Shown in pieces: positions 51,989-64,000 of a stretch of DNA of 64,000 nucleotides. Origin of the DNA: Blattamonas nauphoetae (lineage: Eukaryota > Preaxostyla > Oxymonadida); NCBI GenBank assembly GCA_033064195.1, contig JARBJD010000017.1, forward strand, positions 310,001-374,000, written 5' to 3'. Position 1 is the first letter of the stretch. The number at the start of each line of letters is the position of its first letter. The translations under genes were made by a program, and so were the position numbers. The notes beneath the pieces were generated by a model that was given only the letters and a program-made list of their open reading frames with translations, ran no database searches and was not told the DNA's origin.

Positions 51989-54468
51989 ATGACTGATCCT
52001 GTTCCACAGTCTGACACTCATCCAGAGGTTGAGATCACACGCAAATATCACCTTCGCATCTTCGAAACAGCTCATTTATCTCAGGATCGATGCGGAATTC
52101 GCAATCTCAAAAACTTCCAATCTTACTGGTTTGGAACTCATTTTCTTTTTCACTTCTCTCTCCCATGATTGTAGGAAAGCTTGCTCAACACGTCTTCATA
52201 GTCTTCGAAAACATACCAAACTCACTCAAGGAAAGGGAAAGTTTCAAAAGAAAGTCGTCAAACCAGAGCTGGTTCGTGATTCAAAGTACTTAGAAATAGA
52301 AATGGTGCTTGCAGAACGTGCTTGGGCAGCTGGCATGCAAATTTCAAAAGACAACTCTGATGGTGATGCCAAAAAAACCACCCATGCTGTCAATCGATTC
52401 AAAAAAGCTGCATCTCACTCCTTTGATCTCTGGAACCTCTGCAAAGTGTGCAGTGATAAGGAAACTATTGTTGAAAGCGAAGCATACCACAGTTGGATGG
52501 ATGGAGAGTTGTGCATCAGGCAGTTCCAATGGCAAGCAGCTCTCGTGTCAATGCTCAAAACCCGTGCCTACCTACTTGCCTATTCTGATATCGGAAACAT
52601 TTCACAACGAAATCATGTGACTCAAATGCTCGAAGATATCGCTCCACGACTCATGTCTGTCTTATTTTGTTTCATTCTGTTAGGACCTGCTACCGAAACC
52701 TGGCACATCTTGCCAATGTGCCGTTCTCAGAACTGAACAAAGCACAGGCCACGATCGATGATTATCGCAAATACCTCACACAAGAAGAACGAGATGAAAT
52801 CGACACATTCGCCACTCAGGTCGAAGAAGTCGCCAATGAACGACGCACAAAAGAAAAAGATCGAGTCTTTGAAGTGAAGTATGGAGGATATGCTGTGACT
52901 GTACGAACTGATGCCTTGAAACGCTCCTTCATGAACGCCCAAACCAGCCTTGAAGCTGCCAACTCTCTCCTCCGTTCTCAACAATCTTCGGAAGAATCCA
53001 AGATCTCACTCGAAGATCTTATAAAATCATTCGATGAAGTCATCCAGGAGTTCCATCGTGCCACCCTCGGTCTACACAAACTCTACAGCAGAGTTCATCA
53101 GCCAGCCCAGCTCGAAGAACTTGATCGCATCAGAGTCTCCCTTTTTTCTTTATCATTGCACCATCTACCAGAATTACATTCAACTTCAGACAACACGCTG
53201 CAATCTGATGAAATACACACTCCTTTCAGAAGCCTACACAACTCAGCTCCTCAGCAAGGATCCATCCGTCGCTCTCCCTCTCCTCTTCCCTGAAGTCACC
53301 AAAGACCTCTCTAAACAAAAAATCAAGCTCACTTTCAATCGCCAAGTCAAGATAAAAGCATCGGACGCTCCAAAATCTGCCAAACCTGCTCCCAAACAGC
53401 AGGCTGGAAAGAAGAAAGGGAAAGGACAGCCGGAACCAGCAAAGCCAATCGTGGAGGCTGTCCACGTTGAGTATCAGACCATCCACAGAGACATCCGCCT
53501 GATGGATGCTGTCCGAATGTACGGCCTCGCATCGCAGTTCTCGATGCGGCTCAAAGCCAGCGAGGAGAAAGAGAAAGAGCTGTCCAAGCCAGGCACAGAA
53601 AAGTCCAAGCAGAAGACAGCTCCTGCCCAAACCCAGCTCGAGGTTTCCTCTTCAGCTCGTTCATCCTTCAGCTCCTCCAAGCCCTCCCCCTCGTCCAGTT
53701 CGAGAGCGATGTCCCACTCTTCCACTATCTTCTCGGCGTGTACTACCGCGCCATGCGTCTCTACATCCTGGCCCGCATGCATCTCACCCACCAGGCCCCG
53801 CCGCAGCTGAAGGAAGCCAAAAAGGCTGACGTGCCAAAAGGTTGGCCCATTCTCCTTTCATCTCTGCAGCCACCATGTACGTCCGAGCCGTCACTCTCTT
53901 GTCGCGCTGTGAGGAGCTTCTCGCCGGCATCACACCGCAGTTGAAGTCTGTCAAGACACCGATCTTCTCGTCGACCATCGCCAGTTTTGCAGACGCCGTT
54001 CATTCGGTCATCCTCAACTCACGCGCCCAGCAAGAATATGCCCAATCGTCTGTCCTTCTCAACGAAGCCGAACTTGGTGTGCTGCAGGCCATCACGTCCA
54101 CCACTCAGAAACAGAATGCTCAGGCTCAACCCGCCGACGAAGGAGCAAAACGACGGAAGAAGGCAGCAAAGGGACAGAGAGTGTCCGACTTGGTCGAGAC
54201 AATCCCACTCGATGCTGTTCCACTCTCCGTGTACCCCCAACTCTCCACCCACCATCTCAATCGATTGACTCCTGTCTCCGTCCCCGCTGGTCCCACCACT
54301 CTCCAAACATTCTCTCTCACATCTGGTGGAGATCCTGAACTGTCTGTTGCACCTCGTCCTTTCCCGAACGTTGCTCCCTCAAAACCAATCATCTTTGATC
54401 TCGCACTGACAAACACAGAATTCCCTGATATCACAAAGAAAAAGAAGAAGGTCCTTGGAATATTCTAA
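51989..54468 (+). CDS. SRP68: Signal recognition particle subunit SRP68, 769 aa, six exons
   Basis: RNA-binding subunit of the SRP that targets ribosomes to the ER, acting with SRP72. Exons 51989-52128, 52175-52654, 52684-53134, 53172-53642, 53672-53840 and 53870-54468 keep the frame; introns are 46, 29, 37, 29 and 29 nt. The N-terminus has the RNA-binding pattern with a basic RLHSLRKHTKLTQGKGKF. TPR-like helices fill the middle. The C-terminal signature KPIIFDLALTNTEFPD matches the family's SRP72-contact segment KPLFFDLALNHVAFP. Without splicing no single frame gives the domain, so the short introns are well supported here. Confidence 0.92.
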
Positions 54469-54567
54469 TGTTCTCACTTCTCTTCTCTATCAAACACTCG
54501 AAACATTTGAAACAAACAGACTATGAAGTGATAACAAAGGAAGAGAATTGCGAACAGATTCCAGTGA

Positions 54568-56581
54568 TTATTCCGGAATCGTTCGATTAAATGAATGTTT
54601 TGCCAGATCAGCATTTGATTTCAGGTACGATCCCGGGCCAGGGAAATCATCTTTATTATCTTTGAATCGTGGTGACTGGAAAAAGATGAAGAGACGAGAA
54701 AAAAACGGTATTCAAGAATCCCCTTCCAGATTCTTTCGTGTACTCTGGATATCCGAGAGAATATGATCCTGGGCCTGGAACATTTGTTGAAGCTAATCGA
54801 GGATAAGAAAGATGGTTACGGCAAACTTTTGGTAGTGTTTCTTCCTGTGGAACAGAAAGAAGAAGATGGATGAATATCACCAGTGAATGTTTTAGTTGCA
54901 TTGACAGTGATTCCACCGACATCGGTTTCGTAAGCCCCAGGTCCTGGGGCTAGAGACGATGAGTCGTCGAATCGTGATTTTCGTGACATGAACACAGACG
55001 AAGGGTGCTGACGGAGAACAATACTTGGTTCAGCACCTTGTGGATTGTATCTCCCAGGCCCAGGTACAGCTGGACAGAGTAGAACGAAAGAAAAAGATAC
55101 TATCAGTTTTTTGATTCTTGAAGCGTGATTGGCGTATTCCAAACCCAGCAGAATTCGTAGAGCGAGGTTTGAACGATGGAATGTTCTGAGAATAAGCACC
55201 TGGTCCAGGAATATCTCGTTTGCTCGATGAGAAGCGAGTTGATGTAGAGAAGAATGGTGTGGCACTTTTCTGAGGCTTTCGAATCACTAAAATTGAATTG
55301 AAAGTGTTGGAAGAGCGTAAACAGTCATGGTCAAAGACTGAATTGTGAAACCTCTCGGGTCATTGTACTCTCCTGGCCCTGGTACTGGATTGCGTTTTTG
55401 AGCGAGGGGGACGTAGTTTCGCTCCGAAATTTCACGAATAGCACAACTCCCTGCAGAAATACGAAAATATGCATAAAGAACAAGACCAGTCTCACACCAA
55501 ATGACTGAACATTTTCTTCTGGGACTCTTGCCTGAATCGTCGAACGAATATTGTAAGAACCTGGACCGGGATGATCCTATGAGCATGAATGATACTGTGA
55601 AGAGAGATTGATACATTTGGCTTGACAAATTCTCTGATTGTTGTTGAGTCAAATGATGTGGACGGATACGTCATATGCATTCTTTCCCGAGCACGTTGAG
55701 GAGAATAACTGCCTGGGCCAGGATTTGGGTTCGAACGATCTTTCATTCGAGCAGATTGCGAAAAGGTGTATTGCCCTGCACGATTGAAATTTCTGGAATG
55801 ATTAATTGCATCCACATCATATTCTCCGGGTCCAGGCTAACACAATGAGAGAAAAAGAGTGCATACAGCATCTACACCACGACCTGTGTATCCTCTTTTC
55901 GCCACAGCCTTCATTTGAGGGTGGCCATCTAGTCAGAGTGAATGGCGAGAGAAACAAACATGGTCCATCTTGATAACCCATTGACTGGTTCCTAGTTGGG
56001 ATGGAAGGCGGGGTGACTGTGGACGGATTTGACGAGTCGAGCTGGGAAGGAATGAAAAAAAAAGAAAGAAGCAACTTTCGTCACAGGCGTAGCACCTTCA
56101 GGATTCCGAAAAGATTCTTTCCCCCAAGTTGATCGGAGGTCATATGATCCAGGACCAGGGTCTGCCTTCTTTCGAGTCAGTTCAAATCGTTCAGTCTGAA
56201 GATGATGCGTTAATGGTGGAAAATATCACAAACACGACTGGCAAAAGATGAAAGGGGTTTTCGCTTGAAGTAAACTTCATTCTCTTCCGCATAATCATAT
56301 GCACCTTTTAGATAGAGGAGGAGTTGATTCGAAAATGATTGTGCGCACACCAGGACCAGGAGTTTGAGAATAAGTATTTGAAAATCTCTTTGATTGAACA
56401 GAGAAGGGAACATATCTTGAACAAAGCCGAATCATTGGTAAATCAATCTAAATGAAGAGTCAAACGATCGTTTGTCTTGTCTTGAGACAAGTTCCGGTGT
56501 GTAAGCTCCAGGCCCAACAATAGCGGATGTTGTAACCAGAGCGGGATCGTTAAAACGTTCAGATCGAACGATATGTGCCAT
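54568..56581 (-). CDS. ODF3/SHIPPO (STPGR-repeat) flagellar protein, multi-exon
   Basis: About twelve PGPG-x-Y units occur, most in separate short exons: VGPGAY (near 56510), a PGPG interrupted by an intron (56349), DPGPGSYD (56150), PGPGEYDV (55829), NPGPGSYSP (55710), HPGPGSYN (55560), VPGPGEYND (55371), IPGPGAYS (55197), VPGPGRYN (55048), APGPGAYET (54934), PGPGSYS (54768) and FPGPGSYL (54633). Known: STPGR proteins bind the axonemal microtubule lumen or outer dense fibres and are found in ciliated eukaryotes. The protein starts MAHIVRSERF and ends FNRTIPE. Individual exon limits were not all resolved; repeats at regular spacing support the reading. Confidence 0.85.
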
Positions 56582-56732
56582 TTACTGAATTGAGAGCGTG
56601 GCTGTTGGTGACAAAAAATAATGTTGGTTTGTCTTTTTGAAAAGCTGTAGATAATTTAAAAATTTATGAGAAATCGAATTAATAATTTCATTAACGTTTG
56701 ATGATCAGTTTAATCGACAATCTGTCAGCGAG

Positions 56733-58411
56733 ATGGTTCAGAAAAAAAGACTTTTGGGAGTTCTTCAGAAAATGGCTATATCCTTGTTAATACCTGCCAC
56801 ATTGGGCATTTTTCTCCTGTTCTATATATCATACATCCTTGGGGGAACAACAACGTTCATGAATACTCCTCTCGGATCTCTTTATCGAGCCCTATCCTGC
56901 CGAACCCCAAAGCAACAACCAAAGCGGAAAGCTAGTGGTAATATCTTCCAAAAATGCATGTACTACATTCAAAATGAGAAAAATCCCATCATCATGGTAT
57001 GCTTTAGAACATTTACACCATTTTTCATCTCACAACCTCTGACCAAAATCGGCTCCTTTCTCTCTCTGGAAAATGCTTTTGCAAATTTTATTCGATATCC
57101 AATCAAAAATCCACGCCGTTCATCCTCTCCACCTTTTCTTACCCTCTTCTCTCCATATTCATTTCTCCACACTCACTTTTTCTTAACTTTCCCTCCAACG
57201 TCAGATTTTTTACATCATGATTGCTATTGGCCTTATCCTTGGATGGTCATTCTGTGTTGCTCCTGATTTGCCGACTGCATCCATCTCGTCGTTGCACAAG
57301 TCTGATTTACTGACATGCTTTCTTTGTCACTCCCAGGAACATCTGTGCCATGATTCTCTTCCTCTCCGTGGTTACTTTTCTCTACACATGTGTGAGCAAC
57401 CCAGGATGGTTGACAAAGGACAACGTCGGAGCCATTTTCTCGGTTTTCCCGTACGACAACGTTGTCTACTCTCAGGCCAAGATCTGCCCTGTCTGCCAAC
57501 TCCCTCGGTCTGTCTGCAATCGTCCCTTCATCCATCTCTTCTCCTTCCACCAGTCCTCCACGCTCCAAGCATTGTTCCACGTGTGGCCGCTGTGTCTCCA
57601 AGATGGACCATCACTGCCCCTGGTTCAACCGCTGCATCGGAGAGTACAACTTCCGCTGGTTCATCACTTTCCTCTTCTTCAACTCGCTTGCCTGTGTGGA
57701 CATCTCGTGGACAAGCTTTGACGTTTTGAAGGAAACATGGAGGAAGATGGATGTGTATGGGAAGACGGTAAAGTTGGGAGGGGAGTCGGTGCACGTGACA
57801 CGAACCATCATGATCTCCCTCCTCGTCCAGAACAAAATGGGGGCCAGTGTTCTCTTCCTCTACGCTGCTCTCATCGGACTTGTGGTCATCGTCTTCCTCG
57901 TCATGCAATTGTGGACAGCATTCACCAACAAAACAACCAACGAAGCCTACCGCGTCTGCCCTTGTCTTCTTCATTCCTTCCTTCCTCGTCTCAGCACGAT
58001 GTTCTGAAGCACCGTCGCAAGATTGCTGATCACACTCTCGTCTGCCCCGACCTGCATCGCCATCACCCGTACCTCACCCTCGACCGGAAGCAGGTGGAGA
58101 CTGACCTCAAAGCCCCCATCGTCAACCACTACTCCCACGGCCCCATCACCAATTTCTTCGAAGTCTTCTTCCCCCTCTCGCTGAGGAGGTCGCGCCTGCA
58201 GAAGTGGGAGAAGATGAAGAAAGACGGACAGGTGAAGAACGAGAAGGGGGTTCTGATCCCAAAGAGCGATCCTGCTCCTCTCGGCCGTGGACGGTTCCAG
58301 TGCATCTCCGACATGCAGGACAAGATGGAGGAGGCACGTCGACAGAAGCAATACCAGAAGGCACAGGAACCTCGAAGCAACCCACGCAAAAACACAAGCA
58401 GAACCAAATAA
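56733..58411 (+). CDS. DHHC-type protein S-acyltransferase, 448 aa, five exons
   Basis: Transfers palmitate to cysteine residues of membrane-associated proteins. Exons 56733-56996, 57205-57299, 57337-57507, 57554-57953 and 57995-58411 keep the frame; introns are 208, 37, 46 and 41 nt. Two N-terminal membrane segments ([20 protein letters not shown]; a second around [14 protein letters not shown]) and a third near [11 protein letters not shown] precede the Cys-rich domain: [15 protein letters not shown] and [12 protein letters not shown] with the catalytic DHHC at about residues 195-198. Two more membrane segments follow. The 160-residue tail is basic and contains a Lys/Glu helix. The unusually long first intron may hide another small exon. 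Confidence 0.93.
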
Positions 58412-58577
58412 AACTTCATACTCAGTAACTATATTGGCTCATTTCATACACGTCTTTTCATTTTGAAACCGCTCTATTTTCAGTTCTCCTGACAGAAGAG
58501 AAATTTGGAAAGGGTCAAAGATCAATCATCGTTGGTCAGTCAATCATTTCATTGATAGAAGACCAACTGTTAACCAT

Positions 58578-60988
58578 ATGACTGACAAACCACAACCAAC
58601 CCAGACCGAAACCGGAAAGAAGGAGGTCACAGATTGTATGTTTACAAACGAGACTTTGTTCCATGTCACACCACCGCTTCAAGCTGTATTGTAGGTTCAC
58701 ACCAATATATTATGTTCACACACGTTGGCACAATCGTCTTCTCATATCCTGCTTTTATCCACCCATTGCGTTTCTCATGTGTTGGCCATTCTTTCAACAG
58801 CTTTCATCTCCATCTCTTTTCCTTTCCTTGATTGTTTTCCGTGCCCAACAGGCCGCACTCATTCATCCTACACATATCAAATTCTTTTTTCTTGCTTTTA
58901 TTGTTCTTACTCTCCTTCTCCTTACCTTTATGACATTCTTGTGATCGCTGATCCCATTTTCCTTTTTCACTCATTCTTCGAATTTCTCATCTTAGCTGTT
59001 CGTAAGCGTATCTGTTCACAAGTTGAGTACTATCTCTCGACCAAGAACCTCCTCAAAGACGATTTTCTGATGTCAAACATGGACGAAGACCTCAACGTCT
59101 CAATCTCCCTCCTTGCAACGTTCCCTGCTCTTGCTACACTTCTTTCTACTCTTTCACCAACGAGCACTTCACCAACTGCCCTTCCAGCACTGATCTCTTC
59201 ATCTCTCACCAATTCAACAAAAGTCATTGTCAGCTCGGATGGACTCAAAATTCGTCCCAAAGTCGAGCCGGCTCCAAAAAATATTCTCATTCTCAAAGGC
59301 ATTCAGGCAACTGTCGATGAAGAAGTATGATACTGTCATTTTGAAGCTTCTCTTCCATCTCAGACAATTCTCGGTCTGTTTCCCGATTCAAAAGAGACCA
59401 TCGAATCTGCTCATCCTGATGTTGTTGACACATGGCGTATTACGTTTTCGTCGGAAGAAGCTGCAAAGGCACAGTACGAAGCTCTCAAAAAGAAGACACT
59501 CGAGGGAAAGCCTGTATCAGCTGAACTAAGGCGGGAAAATCCCAGGAATAGACTGTTTGCTTCTCATTTCTGTCATTCTGATCATTATGCCTCTTTAGTC
59601 AATCATTAGCGTCAGACAGCGCTGTCTCTGCCCCGACAGGATTGTACTCATCAACATCTCAATCCACAGCATATCCACAAGCCTTCCCCGGATACCAGAT
59701 GCCCATGGGATACGGATACGGATATCCTTATCAGCCTGGGTACAACTACCAATACGGCCAGAATTTCGGGTATCAATATGGCTACCCCAACGGCTTTTAT
59801 GGGAACGGCACTGATGGTGCATTCCTTGGTGCTCAGTTGAACGGAGGTGGAAGAGGGCGGGGACGAGGAAGAGGTGGAAGAGGACGAGGAAAATCATCAG
59901 AAAGAGGAACGGAGAGAAAGAAAGGAGACAGATTCTCGTACGTGCCTGGAGATAAGCCCGAAGATGGCGATGACAAATTTAAAAAACGTGGGAAGCAGGA
60001 AGGGAAAGATGATAAAGGAAAAGACCGCAAAGATAAACGCAAAACAAAAACAGGTCAATTCTCGTACTCATCTCAAAAAGATGAAAAAGAAAATCAAAGA
60101 TCACAAACTCCGCCCAAGCCACTGAATATGTCAGACTTCCCGGCTCTTGACACACTTCCAGCCAATGCTAATCCCCCTCCAAAGCCAAAACCAACCCAAG
60201 CTCGTCCCAAACCCGGCTACAGCACTCCATTCATCCAGTATACCCGCGAGAATATTCTTGCTGTCCTCGAAGCACTCGCATTCAAGTCTCATGACGACCC
60301 GTCCATTCTCTTCATGCCCTGCCCACCGCAACTCCAAGCATGCCGAGACAAGCTTGGCTTAACTCCTGTCAATCCCCCTAACGCGTATAGTTTGGTCGCA
60401 AAGATGCAAACAACTCGCGAGCAGGCCGTCATCTGGCTTGATGCTGGAATGACGGATCCGTACTCAGAACCCATCCCTGCAGATGCTCAAGAGGGAGAAT
60501 TCGCCTTGGAAGAACGTGAAGAAGAAGCCGATCCAAATACCCTTCAGAAGGAACTCCAAGACATTCCTCTCAACACAAATGCCAAATCATTCGATCCATC
60601 ATCTCGGAAGAAAACCGGGCCTGCACTCTACCGTCCAAATAGCAAGACCCCTGAAGATCCATCCATCCATCTCCCCCCAGCCACACCAGTGCGTGGATCC
60701 CAAACACCAACCCCAGTCCCATCATCGTCTCCCTCACTCGCACATACCCCATATCTCATTCTTGCTTCCCCAAAACCATCACATAGCACAGGATACACTG
60801 CTGCCCTTATGGGAGCTGATCGGGCGGATGGCGAAGAGCCTGTCGAACCACAGGAGCCACTCCCAACAGACATCGCTGCACAGCTGAACTATCTCGAAGT
60901 TTCGTTCAGTCCGGTCCCAACACAGAAAGAAGGTCCTGTTAACGCTCAGAACGTCTTGGATAGCCCAACTGCCAACAGATCGCTGTAG
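58578..60988 (+). CDS. La-domain RNA-binding protein, LARP4-like, 647 aa, four exons
   Basis: Exons 58578-58635, 58996-59324, 59364-59530 and 59599-60988 keep the frame; introns are 360, 39 and 68 nt. The La motif occupies residues about 20-95: IRKQ-like RKRICSQVEYYLSTKN, LLKDDFLMSNMDED, then SISLLATFP. An RRM-like fold follows (PKNILILKGIQATV to EGKPVSAEL). A Tyr/Gly-rich stretch, an RGG box (GRGRGRGRGGRGRGK), a Lys-rich part and a Pro/Ser tail complete it. Known: LARP4-type proteins bind poly(A) and stabilise mRNA. The 68-nt intron appears to start with GC rather than GT. The 360-nt first intron may contain further sequence. Confidence 0.75.
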
Positions 60989-61223
60989 ATCGGTCAGAGA
61001 CCACATTTCATCCCAATTTTTTCGAGTTTAATTGGCGTTAGAGGAGATTTGGAGAGGAGGAACATTCAAAATACAAAGACATTAAGTTATTTCACTTCTC
61101 AGAAATGATAATATCAGTTTCTTTCATAATTTTGATGGTGACAACAATTATTTCAAGGGTCCAGTGATCCCTCACTCTCTTGATTCCTTCTTTACCCTCC
61201 CTTATTTCGTTTGGACGTTTCTA

Positions 61224-64000
61224 ATGTCAACAGCTCCCGTGAAACCAGTTGATGAAGAAACAGATCCAACAGGACGCTACGTAAAAGTATTTCTCTGAAT
61301 CTGAATCTGAACTCACTTCTCTTTCCTCCTCTGTCAATTTCCAGTACAAAAACGAGTTTCTCGGCAAAGGAGCTTTCAAAGAAGTGCATAAAGGATACGA
61401 TAGAGAACGAGGTATTGAAGTAGCCTGGAATCAGATCCCATATCAGAATTTGTCGCACAAAGAAAGAAAACAACTTCTCTCGGAGGTATGATCGTCGGAA
61501 ACTCCAAAAAATGATGAGTCCGATGATATGACCCTGATTTTGTTATGTTTTTCACCGAATTAAGCGAAACAAAAAAAGCAACATTTTTACGAACAATTTT
61601 TCTCTTAAACTACTGACTCTTTTTCTATTTTCTCGAGTTCAAAGAGATATCTTCATTTTTTATATCATCTTCCCTGTATTCATATATTTTATTCATGCTG
61701 TTACCCTCATTCTGGTCCTTCATTCCAAATCCAGGTCGACACTCTCAAATCTGTTAGCCACAACAACATTATCAGATTCCAGGATAGTTGGACAGATAAA
61801 TCAACACAGTCCATCATATTCATCTCTGAGCTCATGTCGTCGGGCACTCTGAAAGAGTATATCACTCGAACTGGTTGTCCTCGCGATTCTGTTCTCCGTC
61901 GATGGTGTCGGCAGATTCTCTCAGCTCTCTCTTATCTCCACAATTCGTCCCCGAAGATCATCCACCGTGATTTAAAATGCGATAACATCTTCATCAATGG
62001 TTACAATGGCGAAGTAAAGATTGGAGATCTGGGCCTGTCCACAAAACAGATGGAGAGCCGTGTAAAAAGTGTTATTGGGACACCAGAGTTCATGGCTCCT
62101 GAATTGTATGATGAAAGCTACGACGAAAAGGTGGATATCTACGCTTTCGGGATGTGTGTCCTGGAAATGGTCACTGGGGACTACCCCTACTCTGAGTGCA
62201 CGAATGCTGCCCAGGTGTACAAGAAAGTGTCCAACAAGCAGCCCCCAAAAGCTCTTGACCGAGTCCAAGATCCCACCACTCGCGATTTCATCAAACTTTG
62301 CATCAATCCTGATCCGCACCGCAGACCGTCTGCTGACGAACTTCTCTCTCTTCCGTTCCTCCAAATTGCTGGAACAGACAAGGAGGACGATGAAGAGGGA
62401 TCATTTACTCAGCCAATGGCTCGCACAACACCGTACCGCCCCGCTCAGAAGGGCACCCGATCCAAAATCACTTCACTTTCACAACCACATCCCACTGCCC
62501 CCACTTTCAACCACCCAACGACTTCTCCACGCCACCACAGGCCATTTACAAACAAGTTTCCGAGCAACAGCGACGGAGAGAGCGAAGTGAGTGAGAGCGA
62601 AGAGGCAGGAAAGGGCACCAACACCTCGACACTTCGTGACAGCCAAGACGACAACACAAACATTCACTCCAAACACCGAAACGACGGCATCACACCGACG
62701 TCGTACGATTCCGAGTCGTACCCGGACTCCAACGAGGAGAGGGACACGGAAGAGGTGCTCGACCTGAACAGCGAGAACTTCACCGAGCAGTTGAAGGACA
62801 TCCTTGCTGACAAGAACATCGACACCAACGACTTCGCCGTGTCGCTGTACAAGGCCATCACTCGCTACACGGAAACACACGATGGAGACGACAACGACGA
62901 CGACAACGATGGGCAAGATGGGGGCGACGAGGACGAGAACATGAACGAAGGCAACCAGTACGACCACTCTCCGTCACGCTCGCAGAACGAGGACGATCTC
63001 AAAAGCTCCACCCCATCACTCGCTCTCCGACGAAACCGAGTCCTCAGTCCACGCGGCCACCACTCCTCCACACACAACCTGGAACTCCGCCACGGTCCTG
63101 TGCAAGCTGATCAAGACATTGTGGGAGCGATTGTCGAGCGCATGACCAAAGACGAGATGCAGATCATCAAAGAAACGCTGGACTCGATCGGGGCTCCGCA
63201 AATATCGTTGGATGGGCAATCCTACGAGGACACACACCTCGACGACAGGGACAACGAGTTTGATGTTGCTCAGTCGTACTCCAGCCACCACCGACAGCTC
63301 ATTCTCGCCCTGTCACTCACCCTCAATCTGAAGGGGGAACAGCAGCTGATCAATTTCCCGTTCAACTTGAGTGAGGACACTGCACTGAGTGTGGCACAAG
63401 AATTGGCCAGCGGCCTGAACATCACTGACCAGGACACAATCCAGGAAGTTGCCCGATTGATCGAAGTTGAGAAAGACCAGGCGATTGAAGAGGACAGAGA
63501 GAAGCGCCGACGAAGACTCGAACACCCAGAAAGTTCAAGCGACTCAGACGTGATTGCAGACGACGGAGAAGCTGACACCGAACGAGATGACGACGAGGAG
63601 CCTGACGATTCCCTCACCATCGGTCCCGTTCCGGATATTCGGAAGCTAACTGAGGAGCAGCAAAGGTTAGACGAAGCACGACGTCAAGAAGAGGCAGAAG
63701 CTGCTCAACGAGAAGAAGAGGAACGGAGGAGGATGCAGGAAGAAGAACGGAAAAGAGCAGAGGCAGAAAAACAGAGACTTGAAAAGGAGAGGCAGAGACA
63801 ACTGGAAGAGGAAAGGAGGATACAGGAGGAGGAACGAAAGAGACGAGAAGAAGAGGAACTTGCGAGGAGGCAAGAGGAGGAGAGACAGCGGTTGGAGGAA
63901 GAAAAGAGAAAGAAAGAAGCAGCTGAAAAAGCCCGACTTGAAGAAGAGAAAAAAGCTGCAGCTGAGAAAGCTAGAATTGAAGAAGAGAAGAAGGCTGCCG
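61224..64000 (+). CDS. WNK-type protein kinase with long acidic and coiled-coil tail (3' end outside window)
   Basis: Exons 61224-61286, 61345-61485 and 61735 to beyond the window; introns are 58 and 249 nt. The kinase has the WNK hallmark: the catalytic lysine is in the glycine loop (GKGAFKEV, Lys33) and the usual beta-3 lysine is Asn50 in VAWNQIP. Other motifs are intact: HRDLKCDN (Asp147), GDLGLS in the DFG place, GTPEFMAPE, DIYAFGMCVLEM. Known: WNKs sense chloride and osmotic stress and act through OSR1-type kinases. After the kinase come an acidic, Asp-rich region and, from about 63650, a long Glu/Arg/Lys coiled coil. It is still open at the right edge. Confidence 0.9.

Noticed and set aside
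1-64000. CRISPR arrays, rRNA genes and tRNA genes
   Set aside because: No regularly spaced direct repeats, rRNA-like conserved blocks or cloverleaf sequences were seen on either strand.

Overview
The window reads as nuclear DNA of a unicellular flagellated eukaryote. Host genes are densely packed, use the standard code, and are split by spliceosomal introns that are often only 29-46 nt long. Gene content includes a histone H1, SRP68, UTP6, a TRAPPC9-type protein, a WNK kinase, a DHHC palmitoyltransferase, an ER glucosidase II-type enzyme and an ODF3/STPGR flagellar protein. An excavate such as an oxymonad is my best guess; that is inference, since no rRNA or other marker gene is present.

Region 1 (1 to about 11.3 kb) is a virus-like element of the Polinton/Maverick or polinton-like-virus class, cut by the left window edge. 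It carries a packaging-type ATPase (minus strand), a rightward block of seven late-type genes that includes two paralogous capsid-like proteins and two small paralogous amphipathic proteins, then a leftward fibre-like protein with an S74-type chaperone domain and two leftward repeat proteins. Most genes have an almost identical T-rich motif (TATTTTTTATTTTT type) just upstream. The visible part looks whole, so it is probably young. A 602-bp TA-flanked MITE sits inside it. No DNA polymerase, integrase or terminal repeat is visible.

Region 2 (11.3-13.07 kb) is gene-poor, with a second TA-flanked MITE and weak coding-like debris.

Region 3 (13.07-64 kb) is the host gene array: GH31 glucosidase (-), a tiny membrane protein (-), a multi-TM/coiled-coil protein (+), a macro-domain protein (-), uracil phosphoribosyltransferase (+), UTP6 (-), a ZW10-like tether protein (-), a class-V PLP enzyme (+), an acidic coiled-coil protein (+), a TRAPPC9/Trs120-like protein (+), an MPPED-type phosphoesterase (+), a 901-bp DNA transposon remnant with perfect ends, histone H1 (-), a SANT-domain protein (-), a GSAP-like protein (+), two or three uncharacterised proteins, a C2H2 protein (+), SRP68 (+), an ODF3/STPGR protein (-), a DHHC enzyme (+), a LARP4-like La protein (+) and a WNK kinase (+) running off the right edge.

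Several genes were assembled here from exons by joining GT..AG introns that keep the frame; lengths and intron coordinates are given per gene. Functional themes are secretory-pathway biology (SRP68, glucosidase II, TRAPP, ZW10-like, DHHC), ribosome biogenesis and RNA (UTP6, LARP4-like), chromatin (H1, SANT, C2H2) and the flagellum (STPGR). They are not clustered by pathway, but three head-to-head pairs have start codons only 54-56 bp apart, pointing to compact shared promoters.
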